A stretch of 16,678 bases of DNA from Flavobacteriales bacterium (GTDB lineage Bacteria > Bacteroidota > Bacteroidia > Flavobacteriales_D > CANHHI01), in assembly GCA_947460225.1 (NCBI GenBank), contig CANHHI010000017.1, positions 1 to 16,678 of the forward strand. Direction: 5' to 3'. Numbering within the stretch: the stretch's first letter is position 1; each line of letters starts with the position of its first letter. The translations under genes were made by a program, and so were the position numbers. The notes under the pieces are model-generated. The model worked only from the letters and a program-made list of their open reading frames with translations, ran no database searches and had not been told where the DNA came from. Of the stretch, positions 1 to 6,573 are shown one piece after another.

Positions 1-935
1 AATTTTGTGTCTTTTATTTGGAATCCTCGTAGGAATTCACCACATTTGCAAATTTTCTTTCCTTCCAGCTGTAGCTCCTGCACATAAAGCACTCCGTTTT
101 TAGCACCAAACCCTAGAAAATGCTCGTTGTCAGAGTATATTGCCCCTGCCACACTGGGTTCCTCTTTATAGGTGGCAGAAAAAATTTTTAACTGCTTTGG
201 TACGTCATTATTTTTTTGCAAAAAAGTCCAAGCACCGGGGTAAGGGCTTAATCCTCTAACCTGATTGTGCAAATAAAACACATCTTGGTTGAAAAAATCC
301 AGTTTGCAATTGTCTTTATGGAGTTTTGGCGCAGGTTTAAGTAAAATATTTTCGTGAGCAGACTGCACCGTGCCGACTAAACTGTTGTCCGAAAGCCCTT
401 TTAAGGTTTCTAGCAAAAGGTTTGCGCCCTCCTGCATCATGCGGTCGTGCAAGTGCCCTGCATTTTCTTCGGCTCCAATTGACATTTGCTTTTGCAACAA
501 TACTTTACCTGTATCAATTTCTTTTTCTATCAAAAAAGTCGTCAAGCCCGTTTGGTTTTCTCCGTTGATAATCGCCCAATTGATAGGTGCCGCACCTCTG
601 TATTGAGGTAGGAGCGAGGCATGCAAATTGATAGTGCCTTTTTTGGGCATCTGCCAAACGATTTCTGGGAGCATGCGAAAAGCCACCACCACAAACACAT
701 CGGCATGCAGGGCTTGTAAAGCATTGATAAAATCTGGACTTTTGAGTTTTTCGGGCTGTAAAATAGGCACTTTCAATGCTTCTGCTGCCTGTTTAACCGC
801 AGAACTTTGCAATTTATAGCCCCTGCCAGCAGGTTTGTCCATGGCGGTAACCACGCCCACCAGTTCAAAATTTTCATGTATTGCCAAAAGGCTAGGTACG
901 GCAAAACTTGGCGTACCCATAAACACCACACGCAT
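1..935 (-). CDS. fmt: Methionyl-tRNA formyltransferase, 3' end cut by window edge
   Basis: Transfers a formyl group from 10-formyl-tetrahydrofolate to Met on initiator tRNA, in the cytoplasm. The 311 visible codons are close to the family's usual 305-320, so little more than the stop is missing. The N-terminal formyltransferase fold opens MRVVFMGTPSFAVP. The catalytic triad is readable: Asn103 and His105 in INLHASLLPQYRGAAP, and Asp141 in EIDTGK. VVAFRMLPE (residues 84-91) is also typical. The C-terminal OB-like domain runs from about residue 205 to a basic end. The ATG directly abuts the TAG of the upstream ferredoxin gene, with no gap, so it is the third gene of an operon with the U32 protein and ferredoxin and probably relies on translational coupling. 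Identification is firm; only the last residues are unseen. Confidence 0.96.
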   Translation of the reverse strand, partial: MRVVFMGTPSFAVPSLLAIHENFELVGVVTAMDKPAGRGYKLQSSAVKQAAEALKVPILQPEKLKSPDFINALQALHADVFVVVAFRMLPEIVWQMPKKGTINLHASLLPQYRGAAPINWAIINGENQTGLTTFLIEKEIDTGKVLLQKQMSIGAEENAGHLHDRMMQEGANLLLETLKGLSDNSLVGTVQSAHENILLKPAPKLHKDNCKLDFFNQDVFYLHNQVRGLSPYPGAWTFLQKNNDVPKQLKIFSATYKEEPSVAGAIYSDNEHFLGFGAKNGVLYVQELQLEGKKICKCGEFLRGFQIKDTK

Positions 936-1172
936 CTATTTATCTGTTTTTTTAACGGCTATGATTTTTACAGGGCAAGCATTTGCTGCACGCTGATTGG
1001 CTTCAAAAATATGATGGTCTGCACTGCGCAAAACATGAAAGCCTTTTTTTTCTTGGCTGTGCAAAAGCACGGTTTTGCCGTCTTTTTTAGACATGCGCCA
1101 ATGTTCGGGAGCCTGCTCCACGCAATAATTGCAACCAATGCACTTGTCCCTTTGCAAAGTAATGATAACCAT
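936..1172 (-). CDS. Single-cluster [4Fe-4S] ferredoxin
   Basis: A 78-residue cytoplasmic electron carrier. The cluster ligands are Cys11, Cys14 and Cys17 in KCIGCNYC, and Cys66 in ACPVKI, the C-x2-C-x2-C...C-P pattern of one-cluster bacterial ferredoxins. There is no second CxxCxxC set, so it should bind one [4Fe-4S] cluster. The 49-residue stretch between Cys17 and Cys66 is long for a simple ferredoxin and resembles the Fer4_13/Fer4_15-like type. The ATG follows the TAA of the U32 gene after 1 base, and the TAG abuts the fmt ATG, so the gene is embedded in one transcript. Which enzyme it reduces is not shown by the sequence. The U32 protein next door, itself a likely Fe-S protein, is the obvious candidate by context. 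Confidence 0.9.
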   Translation of the reverse strand: MVIITLQRDKCIGCNYCVEQAPEHWRMSKKDGKTVLLHSQEKKGFHVLRSADHHIFEANQRAANACPVKIIAVKKTDK

Positions 1173-1173
1173 G

Positions 1174-2427
1174 TTAATCTTTTGCGTATTCTGATTTAAC
1201 TATTTTATACAACTTATCTGACAAACGCACCCGAAACGGCGTTTTAAAGGTAATAACATCGCCTTTGACTGCTTTTTGCACGCTGGCATCTTGGAGCCAA
1301 ATAGAGGTGATTTCCATTTCCTGTGAGCCTGTTGTAGGTCCTTGAATGAACACTTTGTCGCCCACTTCCAAATCAAAAGCGTCCAGTTCAAACTCGGCAA
1401 TTTCTGTTTTCGGGTAATAATGCTTGCCTTGCCCAATGTATATCTTTTTTTGCGTGGCTTTTGAACCCGAACTGTCGTTCCATTCGCCCAATTTTTGCCC
1501 CAAATAATAACCGCTCCAAAAACCTCTGTTATACACGGTTTCTAAATCCAAAAGCCATGCCGCCACTTTGTCTTTGCTGTAAGTGCCTGCGTAATAAGCA
1601 TCAATGGCTTGTCGGTACGTTTTTGTAACCATTGCCACATATTCTGGGGCTCTGCCTCGTCCTTCTATTTTTAAAACTTTTACACCCGCCTCTACGACTT
1701 GGTCTAAAAAGTCTATGGTGCACAAATCCTTGGGCGACATGATGTATTCATTGTCCAAATCAAGTACATTGCCCGTTTCTTGGTCTATTACTGTATATTT
1801 TCTACGGCATTCTTGCTTGCACGCTCCTCGGTTTGCCGAAGAATTGTGTTCGTGCAAACTTAAATAGCACTTGCCCGACACCGCCATACACAAAGCCCCG
1901 TGCCCAAATATTTCTATTTCCAGCGGTCTGCCCTTGGGTCCCTTGATGTTTTCCCGAGCAATGGCTTTGCAAATTTCCGCCACCTGCCTAAGGCTCAACT
2001 CTCTTGCCAAAACCATGGTATCGGCAAAATGGGCGTAAAATTTGACGGTTTCAATATTGGTAATGTTAATTTGCGTAGAAATATGCACTTCCACGCCTTG
2101 CGAAAAAGCGTAGTTAATCACGGCTTGATCCATGGCAATGACCGCATCAATGCCATTTTCTTTCACGGCATTCACGAGTGTTTTAATGATAGACAAATCG
2201 TGGTCGTAAATAATGGTATTGAGCGTGAGATAGGTTTTCACGTTTTTCTCTTTGCAACGCCTTGCAATTTCCGATAAATCGTCCAAAGTAAAGTTTATGG
2301 TGGCTCTGGCACGCATGTTGAGTTGTTCCACGCCAAAATACACAGAATCTGCGCCATTGTCCAAAGCAGCTTGCAGAGACACAAAGTCTCCAGCGGGTGC
2401 CATGAGTTCTATTTTTTCTTGCATCAT
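1174..2427 (-). CDS. Peptidase U32-family protein, probable RNA hydroxylase (TrhP/RlhA-like)
   Basis: The family is named after collagenase-like peptidases. Its E. coli members TrhP (tRNA 5-hydroxyuridine-34) and RlhA (23S rRNA 5-hydroxycytidine) are prephenate- and Fe-S-dependent RNA hydroxylation proteins. Numbered from the upstream GTG at 2439, the opening KIELMAPAGD (9-18) and the U32 signature EIFGHGALCMAVSGKCYLS (176-194) are clear. Cys184 and Cys191 in the signature, with Cys207 and Cys211 in ACKQECRRK, form a plausible four-Cys Fe-S site. KIEGRGR (257-263) is another family block. A U32 C-terminal beta domain occupies roughly 330-421. The frame could begin at a GTG at 2439, but homologues start just before KIELxAPAG, so I place the start at the ATG at 2427 (an ATG at 2424 is equally possible). 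It is the first gene of an operon with ferredoxin and fmt. Which RNA it modifies is undecided, and a protease role is unlikely. Confidence 0.88.
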   Translation of the reverse strand: MMQEKIELMAPAGDFVSLQAALDNGADSVYFGVEQLNMRARATINFTLDDLSEIARRCKEKNVKTYLTLNTIIYDHDLSIIKTLVNAVKENGIDAVIAMDQAVINYAFSQGVEVHISTQINITNIETVKFYAHFADTMVLARELSLRQVAEICKAIARENIKGPKGRPLEIEIFGHGALCMAVSGKCYLSLHEHNSSANRGACKQECRRKYTVIDQETGNVLDLDNEYIMSPKDLCTIDFLDQVVEAGVKVLKIEGRGRAPEYVAMVTKTYRQAIDAYYAGTYSKDKVAAWLLDLETVYNRGFWSGYYLGQKLGEWNDSSGSKATQKKIYIGQGKHYYPKTEIAEFELDAFDLEVGDKVFIQGPTTGSQEMEITSIWLQDASVQKAVKGDVITFKTPFRVRLSDKLYKIVKSEYAKD

Positions 2428-2545
2428 AAAAATTGCCACGAAGTTACTAAAATTTCTGCAAATTATTTAGAATGTGTATAAATAGAAATTTTTAATTTAC
2501 AGGAATAGAAAGCAAAATCATGGCTAGCAAGCCAACAAATTTTCG

Positions 2546-2553
2546 TACATTTG
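2546..2553 (+). promoter_or_regulatory. Bacteroidota -7 promoter element for rlmI
   Basis: TACATTTG is an exact match to the Bacteroidota TAnnTTTG element. No clear TTG -33 partner is visible about 20 bases upstream. It ends 11 bases before the ATG at 2565. It lies inside the upstream extension of the open frame that begins at 2520, which is why the later ATG is preferred. Confidence 0.7.
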
Positions 2554-2564
2554 CCCAAAAAAAT

Positions 2565-3746
2565 ATGAATACGATATTGCGCCTTTTGCCGGGCAAAGAA
2601 AAACCTTTGTTGCGTTTTCACCCTTGGGTATTTTCAGGTGCTGTGGCAAATGCGCCAAAAGATATTGCAGACGGGGCTTTGGTTTGCATTCAAGATGACA
2701 AAGGTGCTTTTTTGGCTTGGGCGCACCACCAAAAAGGAGGCAGTATCATTGCCAAAGTGATTTCTTTTGAAGATGTAGCCATAGATTTGAAGTTTTGGGA
2801 GCAAAAATTAAGCACCGCTTTGGAACTGAGAAAGCATTTAAATTTGTGGAAAAATCCCAAGCAAACTTTGTGCAGATTGGTGCATGCCGAAGGCGATGGA
2901 TTGCCAGGTTTAGTAATAGATTTGTACGACCGTGTGGCGGTTTTGCAGGCGCATTCTTTGGCGATACATCAAGAAAGACAAGTCATAGCAACAGCTTTGC
3001 AAAATGTATTGGGCAAAGATTTTTTACAAGCTATTTATCACAAACCCGCACAAGAAGCCTTTGGAAAAGGGGAGTACTTGTATCAATCCGTGCAAGAGCC
3101 AGCAAAAGTCGCTTTGGAAAACGCTTTGTCTTTTCATATAGATTGGGAAAAAGGGCAAAAAACGGGATTTTTTATAGACCAATCTGAAAACAGAAAATTG
3201 CTTGCGCAATATGCACAAGGCAAAAAAGTCCTCAATACGTTTTGTTATTCTGGCGGGTTTAGCTTGTATGCTTTGCAGGCAGGTGCAAGTGAGGTGCATT
3301 CCATAGATTCTTCGGCTTCGGCAATTGCTTTGCTGGAAAAAAATCTATTGCTCAATGCGCAATCCATCAACACCGCTGCGCATAAAAGTTTTACCCAAGA
3401 TGTGATGAAACATTTGGCGGAAACTACGGAAATGTATGATATTATTATTTTAGATCCTCCTGCTTTTGCCAAGCACCTCAGCGCGCAACACAAGGCGGTT
3501 CAAGCCTATAAAAAATTAAATGCACAAGCTTTGCAAAAAATAAAACCCGGTGGATTTTTATTCACTTTTTCGTGTAGTCAAGTGGTCAATACGCCATTGT
3601 TTGTGGGTGCAGTACGTGCCGCCGCCATAGAAAGCGGGCGAAAAGTGCAGATTTTGCATGAACTCAGACAAAGTCCAGACCATCCTGTGAATATTTTCCA
3701 CGAAGAAAGTGCTTACTTGAAAGGTTTGGTGCTCCGTGTGTTATAA
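2565..3746 (+). CDS. rlmI: RlmI-type 23S rRNA (cytosine-C5)-methyltransferase
   Basis: A SAM-dependent class I methyltransferase of 393 residues, matching the RlmI/RlmK-L-like family (about 390-400 residues). E. coli RlmI makes m5C1962 in 23S rRNA. An N-terminal PUA-like domain starts with LLPGKEKPLLRFHPWVFSGAV-type sequence (residues 8-27). A linker block around 103-125 contains HAEGDGLPGLVID. The Rossmann-like catalytic half carries motif I NTFCYSGGFSLYALQAGA (224-241), the acidic loop SIDSS (246-250), motif IV ILDPPAFAK (295-303) and motif VI FSCS (335-338), whose Cys is the likely catalytic nucleophile. The frame stays open back to an ATG at 2520, but a consensus promoter at 2546-2553 falls inside that extension and family members begin near MNTILRLLPGKE, so 2565 is chosen. 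It stands alone and converges on the lipoprotein genes. The exact target base is inferred from family. Confidence 0.9.
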   Translation: MNTILRLLPGKEKPLLRFHPWVFSGAVANAPKDIADGALVCIQDDKGAFLAWAHHQKGGSIIAKVISFEDVAIDLKFWEQKLSTALELRKHLNLWKNPKQTLCRLVHAEGDGLPGLVIDLYDRVAVLQAHSLAIHQERQVIATALQNVLGKDFLQAIYHKPAQEAFGKGEYLYQSVQEPAKVALENALSFHIDWEKGQKTGFFIDQSENRKLLAQYAQGKKVLNTFCYSGGFSLYALQAGASEVHSIDSSASAIALLEKNLLLNAQSINTAAHKSFTQDVMKHLAETTEMYDIIILDPPAFAKHLSAQHKAVQAYKKLNAQALQKIKPGGFLFTFSCSQVVNTPLFVGAVRAAAIESGRKVQILHELRQSPDHPVNIFHEESAYLKGLVLRVL

Positions 3747-3750
3747 AAAT

Positions 3751-3774
3751 AATCCCCAGCATCAGCTGGGGATT
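3751..3774. terminator. Stem-loop terminator between convergent genes
   Basis: A perfect 10-base-pair inverted repeat, AATCCCCAGC / GCTGGGGATT, with a 4-base ATCA loop. It sits between the stop of rlmI (3746) and the stop of the minus-strand lipoprotein gene (3781). Read on the minus strand, the stem is followed by ATTTTTAT, a reasonable U-tract, so it is best as the terminator of the lipoprotein operon. On the plus strand the following GGTTTATTATTT is a poorer tract, but the stem could still stop or protect the rlmI transcript. Confidence 0.85.
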
Positions 3775-3780
3775 GGTTTA

Positions 3781-4839
3781 TTATTTGGACACATTTAAAA
3801 CAAGTGTGCCTTTGGCATTATAACCTTTTATTTCTACCACGCCCATGCTTGATGCAACTGTTGTAAAAGCATAAGATATAGACTCATTTACAGTTTTAGG
3901 TTCAAAAACTTTGGTGTAAGCATAACATGTTACTTCATAACGCACTATGCCTTGAAGTGCTTCTGTATGTTGAAAGTGAATTTCTGTTACGCTATAGGTA
4001 TAATATCCCCACCAGTCATTTGGATTTGTAGGAATATTTTCTCCCGTGTATGTATTTTTAGAAAATGCCGAAACACTACTAAATATATTTACATCGGTAA
4101 TAGTTACAAGCGTTTTGTTGGTTCTTAGTCTTACAAGCGGAGCAACACTAATACTTTGTTTTTGCTGTTTTTCCACATCATATAAATAGACTTGTTTTAA
4201 AAATTGTCCATTTTCACTGGCATAAAAAGCCGATGCCCCAACGCTTGGCGCAACAAACAAATCACCGCTCAAACCAATGGCATAGCTTTTTCCTGCTTTC
4301 ATAGAAAAACGGTACAATTCGTTTTTTGTCGGTGCTAAAATGCTGTAATAAGCCTGTATGATGCCAGATTGCATGTCTGTAACCAAACTGCTCCAAGCAT
4401 AATTTATACGTGTTTTTGGGGTGTAAATTGGACTCAAATCGCCATTTGCCAAAATTTCATACAGTGAAAAATAGATAATTTTATCCGTGCCAAAATATAT
4501 GTTTGGATTTGTGTTAGCTGGCAGCGTTACTGCAGACAAAATATCGGTTACCAGCAAATCTTCATCTTGTGCAGGCAATACAAAAACATACTCTTGGCTT
4601 TGCGCAATAGACAAAGCTTGTGCAGTTGGCAGGGTTTTGTAGCCATTGGCTAACACCCATTCTTGCACTGCCATAGGCATAATCCAATTGTTTTTGGGAA
4701 TAATGCCCGTAGCATCTTTAACTGCTGGTGTAAGTCTTTGGTTTTGTTGCGGGGTATTTACAGTTTGTTTTTTGCAACTCACAAGTGTTGTGATGCTCGA
4801 TACGCCTAATAAGGCAAGCAGTAGTTTGTTGATTTTCAT
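3781..4839 (-). CDS. Putative lipoprotein of unknown function
   Basis: A 352-residue protein I do not recognise. The N-terminus MKINKLLLALLGVSS is a signal peptide and the lipobox TLVSC gives Cys22 as the probable lipidated residue. The residues after Cys are basic (KK), with no acidic surface-export signal, so I infer a periplasm-facing membrane anchor. The mature part is rich in Thr, Ser, Tyr and Asn and looks beta-rich, with WGYYTYSVTEIHF near 275-290 and RYEVTCYAYTK near 303-313. I see no catalytic motif, repeat or further membrane segment. It starts 12 bases after the stop of the phosphodiesterase lipoprotein gene, so the two are probably co-transcribed and the products may act together. 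It ends before the stem-loop at 3751-3774. That it is a gene is well supported by the signal peptide and the long clean frame; its function is unknown. Confidence 0.85.
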   Translation of the reverse strand: MKINKLLLALLGVSSITTLVSCKKQTVNTPQQNQRLTPAVKDATGIIPKNNWIMPMAVQEWVLANGYKTLPTAQALSIAQSQEYVFVLPAQDEDLLVTDILSAVTLPANTNPNIYFGTDKIIYFSLYEILANGDLSPIYTPKTRINYAWSSLVTDMQSGIIQAYYSILAPTKNELYRFSMKAGKSYAIGLSGDLFVAPSVGASAFYASENGQFLKQVYLYDVEKQQKQSISVAPLVRLRTNKTLVTITDVNIFSSVSAFSKNTYTGENIPTNPNDWWGYYTYSVTEIHFQHTEALQGIVRYEVTCYAYTKVFEPKTVNESISYAFTTVASSMGVVEIKGYNAKGTLVLNVSK

Positions 4840-4851
4840 AGTTTATAAGGT

Positions 4852-6387
4852 TTAATAAATAATCGTAATTGAATTGTTATTGGATTTCTTTTCTATTCTT
4901 CTAACACCAGAAAGTGGGATTTCGGTGCTTGCGCCAAAAGCGGTTCTGGAAGAGAAAATATATGTTTTTCCAGCATGGTCAGTAATGGTATATTGGTTGT
5001 CGCCAAAACTCAAACCAAACCCTGGCGTTGTGTTATCAATATACACTTTGTTGTTTCTGTAATCCATTTTGATAGTCAATTGCGCATAAGAACTTGATTC
5101 TCTAATGTTTGCTAAATGGACAAATTGTTCTTCTTTTGCATATAAAACTGTTGTAATGCCTTCAAAGTTTCTTTTTGTAACACTATGCACATCATTTAAA
5201 GGCAATTCTGTTTTTGCACCAAAAGCATTTTCGGTGGTAAATTGGTATTTTTTTTCTGTGTTTTCAGACACAGTATATCTATTCATCAATTTGGCATCGC
5301 CCCAAGTGAACCCCAAACCAAAGCCTGGTTTAGTATTATTGATATACACTTTATTGGTATCTATTCTGACACTGAGTTGTGCATTTTCCGTACCTTCCGC
5401 AATTTTGCAAAGTAACCCCACAGGATTTTGTGCCAACTGACTTAAAACCAGCCAAAAAACTTCGGTTAATTCTATTTCTGTTTTTTGCGTAATCTTTTGG
5501 TTGGCAATTAAAAAACTTGTCCGCTCTTCCAAACTGTTTCCACCATGCCCCATGCCATTGCTGGCTACTCTTCCATGGTCTGTGGTTACCAAAATCAGCC
5601 AATCTGCATTGTCCATTCTGGTTTCAACGGCATTCGTCATCAGTCCAATCAAACTATCTAGTTTATGCAAGGCTTTGTTGTATTTATCGCCATAACCCAC
5701 TGCATGCCCAATCTCATCGGAATCATGCAAATAAGAAAACAAAAAATGTGGCTCGTCTTTGGCAAGTGTCTTTAATTTTTCCACTGTCAAATTGGCAGAG
5801 GCAATACTTACTTTGTCCAGCGGATAATCTTTGGGCGCACTCACTCCGCCTTCTGTATAAACTTCAAATTGTCTAAAAAAATCCGTATAATTTTTTCCAT
5901 CAGATTCTTTGAGGAAAACTTTCGCAAAATCAAAAGCGGGGCTTTTATTCGTCCAGCCTTGTGTAATCAGAGTATTTTGAATGCCAAGATTAAGCTGTTT
6001 GCTTGCACCCGCAAGCGTTAATTTTGTAAAGGGCACGGGTCCCCACCAATTTGTGCCGCCATGTGCTGTGGACCAAAAACCAGTTAAAATAGTTCCCCAG
6101 CCTGGCATAGACGAAGTCGCATTACCTGTTTGTATCATCGCTGGAATAGATAATCCTTGGTTTTGTAACCTTTGCAAATGGGGCAAATTGCCTTTTTGCA
6201 TTTCTGCGTTAAGCACACGATAGGTTACGCCATCTAAGCCAATAAGCAAAACATTTTTTAATGCGCCTGTTTGCCGTTTAGCTATATCCGTTTTGGGGCT
6301 ATGAATTGCCTGTTTTTTAGTGCATGCTATAACGTTCAAGCCTATTAAAAGAACTGTGTAAAATAGTTTTGTGGTTTTTTTTATCAT
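4852..6387 (-). CDS. Lipoprotein phosphodiesterase/alkaline phosphatase superfamily with duplicated C-terminal module
   Basis: A 511-residue exported protein. The signal peptide ends in lipobox NVIAC (Cys22), followed by TKK with no acidic surface signal. Residues about 45-300 form a type I phosphodiesterase / nucleotide pyrophosphatase-like domain of the alkaline phosphatase superfamily. The two-metal site can be traced: Asp52 in LIGLDGV, a Ser/Thr nucleophile in ATSSMPGW (Ser93 best aligned), Asp224 and His228 in HDSDEIGH, Asp270-His271 in TTDHG, and His281 in GMGHGG. The substrate, such as a nucleotide, phospholipid or sugar phosphate ester, cannot be told from sequence. Two copies of an unfamiliar beta-rich module follow, residues about 336-416 and 435-511, sharing NKVYI-NT-PGFGL-F and AFGA-TE-PL. 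The next gene downstream, 12 bases away, is another lipoprotein. The start follows a near-consensus promoter at 6400-6430. Confidence 0.88.
   Translation of the reverse strand: MIKKTTKLFYTVLLIGLNVIACTKKQAIHSPKTDIAKRQTGALKNVLLIGLDGVTYRVLNAEMQKGNLPHLQRLQNQGLSIPAMIQTGNATSSMPGWGTILTGFWSTAHGGTNWWGPVPFTKLTLAGASKQLNLGIQNTLITQGWTNKSPAFDFAKVFLKESDGKNYTDFFRQFEVYTEGGVSAPKDYPLDKVSIASANLTVEKLKTLAKDEPHFLFSYLHDSDEIGHAVGYGDKYNKALHKLDSLIGLMTNAVETRMDNADWLILVTTDHGRVASNGMGHGGNSLEERTSFLIANQKITQKTEIELTEVFWLVLSQLAQNPVGLLCKIAEGTENAQLSVRIDTNKVYINNTKPGFGLGFTWGDAKLMNRYTVSENTEKKYQFTTENAFGAKTELPLNDVHSVTKRNFEGITTVLYAKEEQFVHLANIRESSSYAQLTIKMDYRNNKVYIDNTTPGFGLSFGDNQYTITDHAGKTYIFSSRTAFGASTEIPLSGVRRIEKKSNNNSITIIY
4855..5085 (-). 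repeat. C-terminal module, copy 2 (coding repeat)
   Basis: Encodes residues about 435-511 of the phosphodiesterase lipoprotein. It starts AQLTIKMD, continues NKVYIDNTTPGFGLSF and TAFGASTEIPL, and ends at the protein's C-terminus (SITIIY). It is the second of two tandem copies, diverged but clearly alignable with copy 1 at the protein level. Copy 2 lacks a few residues after GLSF that copy 1 has. Confidence 0.8.
5140..5382 (-). repeat. C-terminal module, copy 1 (coding repeat)
   Basis: Encodes residues about 336-416 of the phosphodiesterase lipoprotein. It starts AQLSVRID, continues NKVYINNTKPGFGLGF and NAFGAKTELPL, and ends ITTVLY. About 18 residues separate it from copy 2. I do not recognise the module. 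Conserved Gly/Pro/Phe positions suggest a small beta fold, possibly for binding or surface contact, which is inference. Confidence 0.8.
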
Positions 6388-6399
6388 ACCGAGTATCGA

Positions 6400-6430
6400 G
6401 AAATTTAGCGCAAGTTAGCGTTTCATGCAA
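6400..6430 (-). promoter_or_regulatory. Probable promoter of the two-lipoprotein operon
   Basis: On the minus strand TAAATTTC (6400-6407) matches TAnnTTTG at 7 of 8 positions. A TTG (6428-6430) lies exactly 20 bases upstream, as expected for a -33 partner. The -7 element ends 12 bases before the ATG at 6387, the same short-leader layout as the other promoters in this window. The one mismatch makes it less certain than the others. Confidence 0.5.
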
Positions 6431-6550
6431 GGCTTAAAGAATAAATAACATTTTTTAACTTTCATTTACTAATAATAAGCATTATTTATCAATAAAATGT
6501 AAAAATGAAAAAATCGACACACCATTGCATAACAATGAAGAAAATTTTTA

Positions 6551-6558
6551 TATCTTTG
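6551..6558 (+). promoter_or_regulatory. Bacteroidota -7 promoter element for proS operon
   Basis: TATCTTTG is an exact match to TAnnTTTG. A TTG at 6525-6527 lies 23 bases upstream as a possible -33 element, slightly far. The motif ends 15 bases before the ATG at 6574 and lies within the upstream extension of the frame, so it argues against starts at 6505 or 6535. It should drive proS, menC and the YdeI-like gene. Confidence 0.68.
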
Positions 6559-6573
6559 AGGCATATTTTATTT

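Noticed and set aside
807..1199. Plus-strand open frame of about 130 codons opposite fmt and ferredoxin
   Set aside because: It spans the junction of two well-supported minus-strand genes, and its translation has no recognisable domain.
1900..2277. Plus-strand open frame of about 125 codons opposite the U32 gene
   Set aside because: It is a shadow of a strongly conserved protein on the other strand; the translation resembles no known family and has no promoter.
2459..2470. Promoter for the U32 operon (minus strand TAATTTG)
   Set aside because: It lacks one of the two spacer bases of TAnnTTTG and has no clear -33 partner, so I do not call it. The operon's promoter remains unidentified.
6471..6486. 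AT-only hairpin AATAAT-AAGC-ATTATT in the proS upstream gap
   Set aside because: The short six-base A/T stem is too weak to call a terminator or operator in AT-rich intergenic DNA; no other structure stood out in this gap besides the two promoters.
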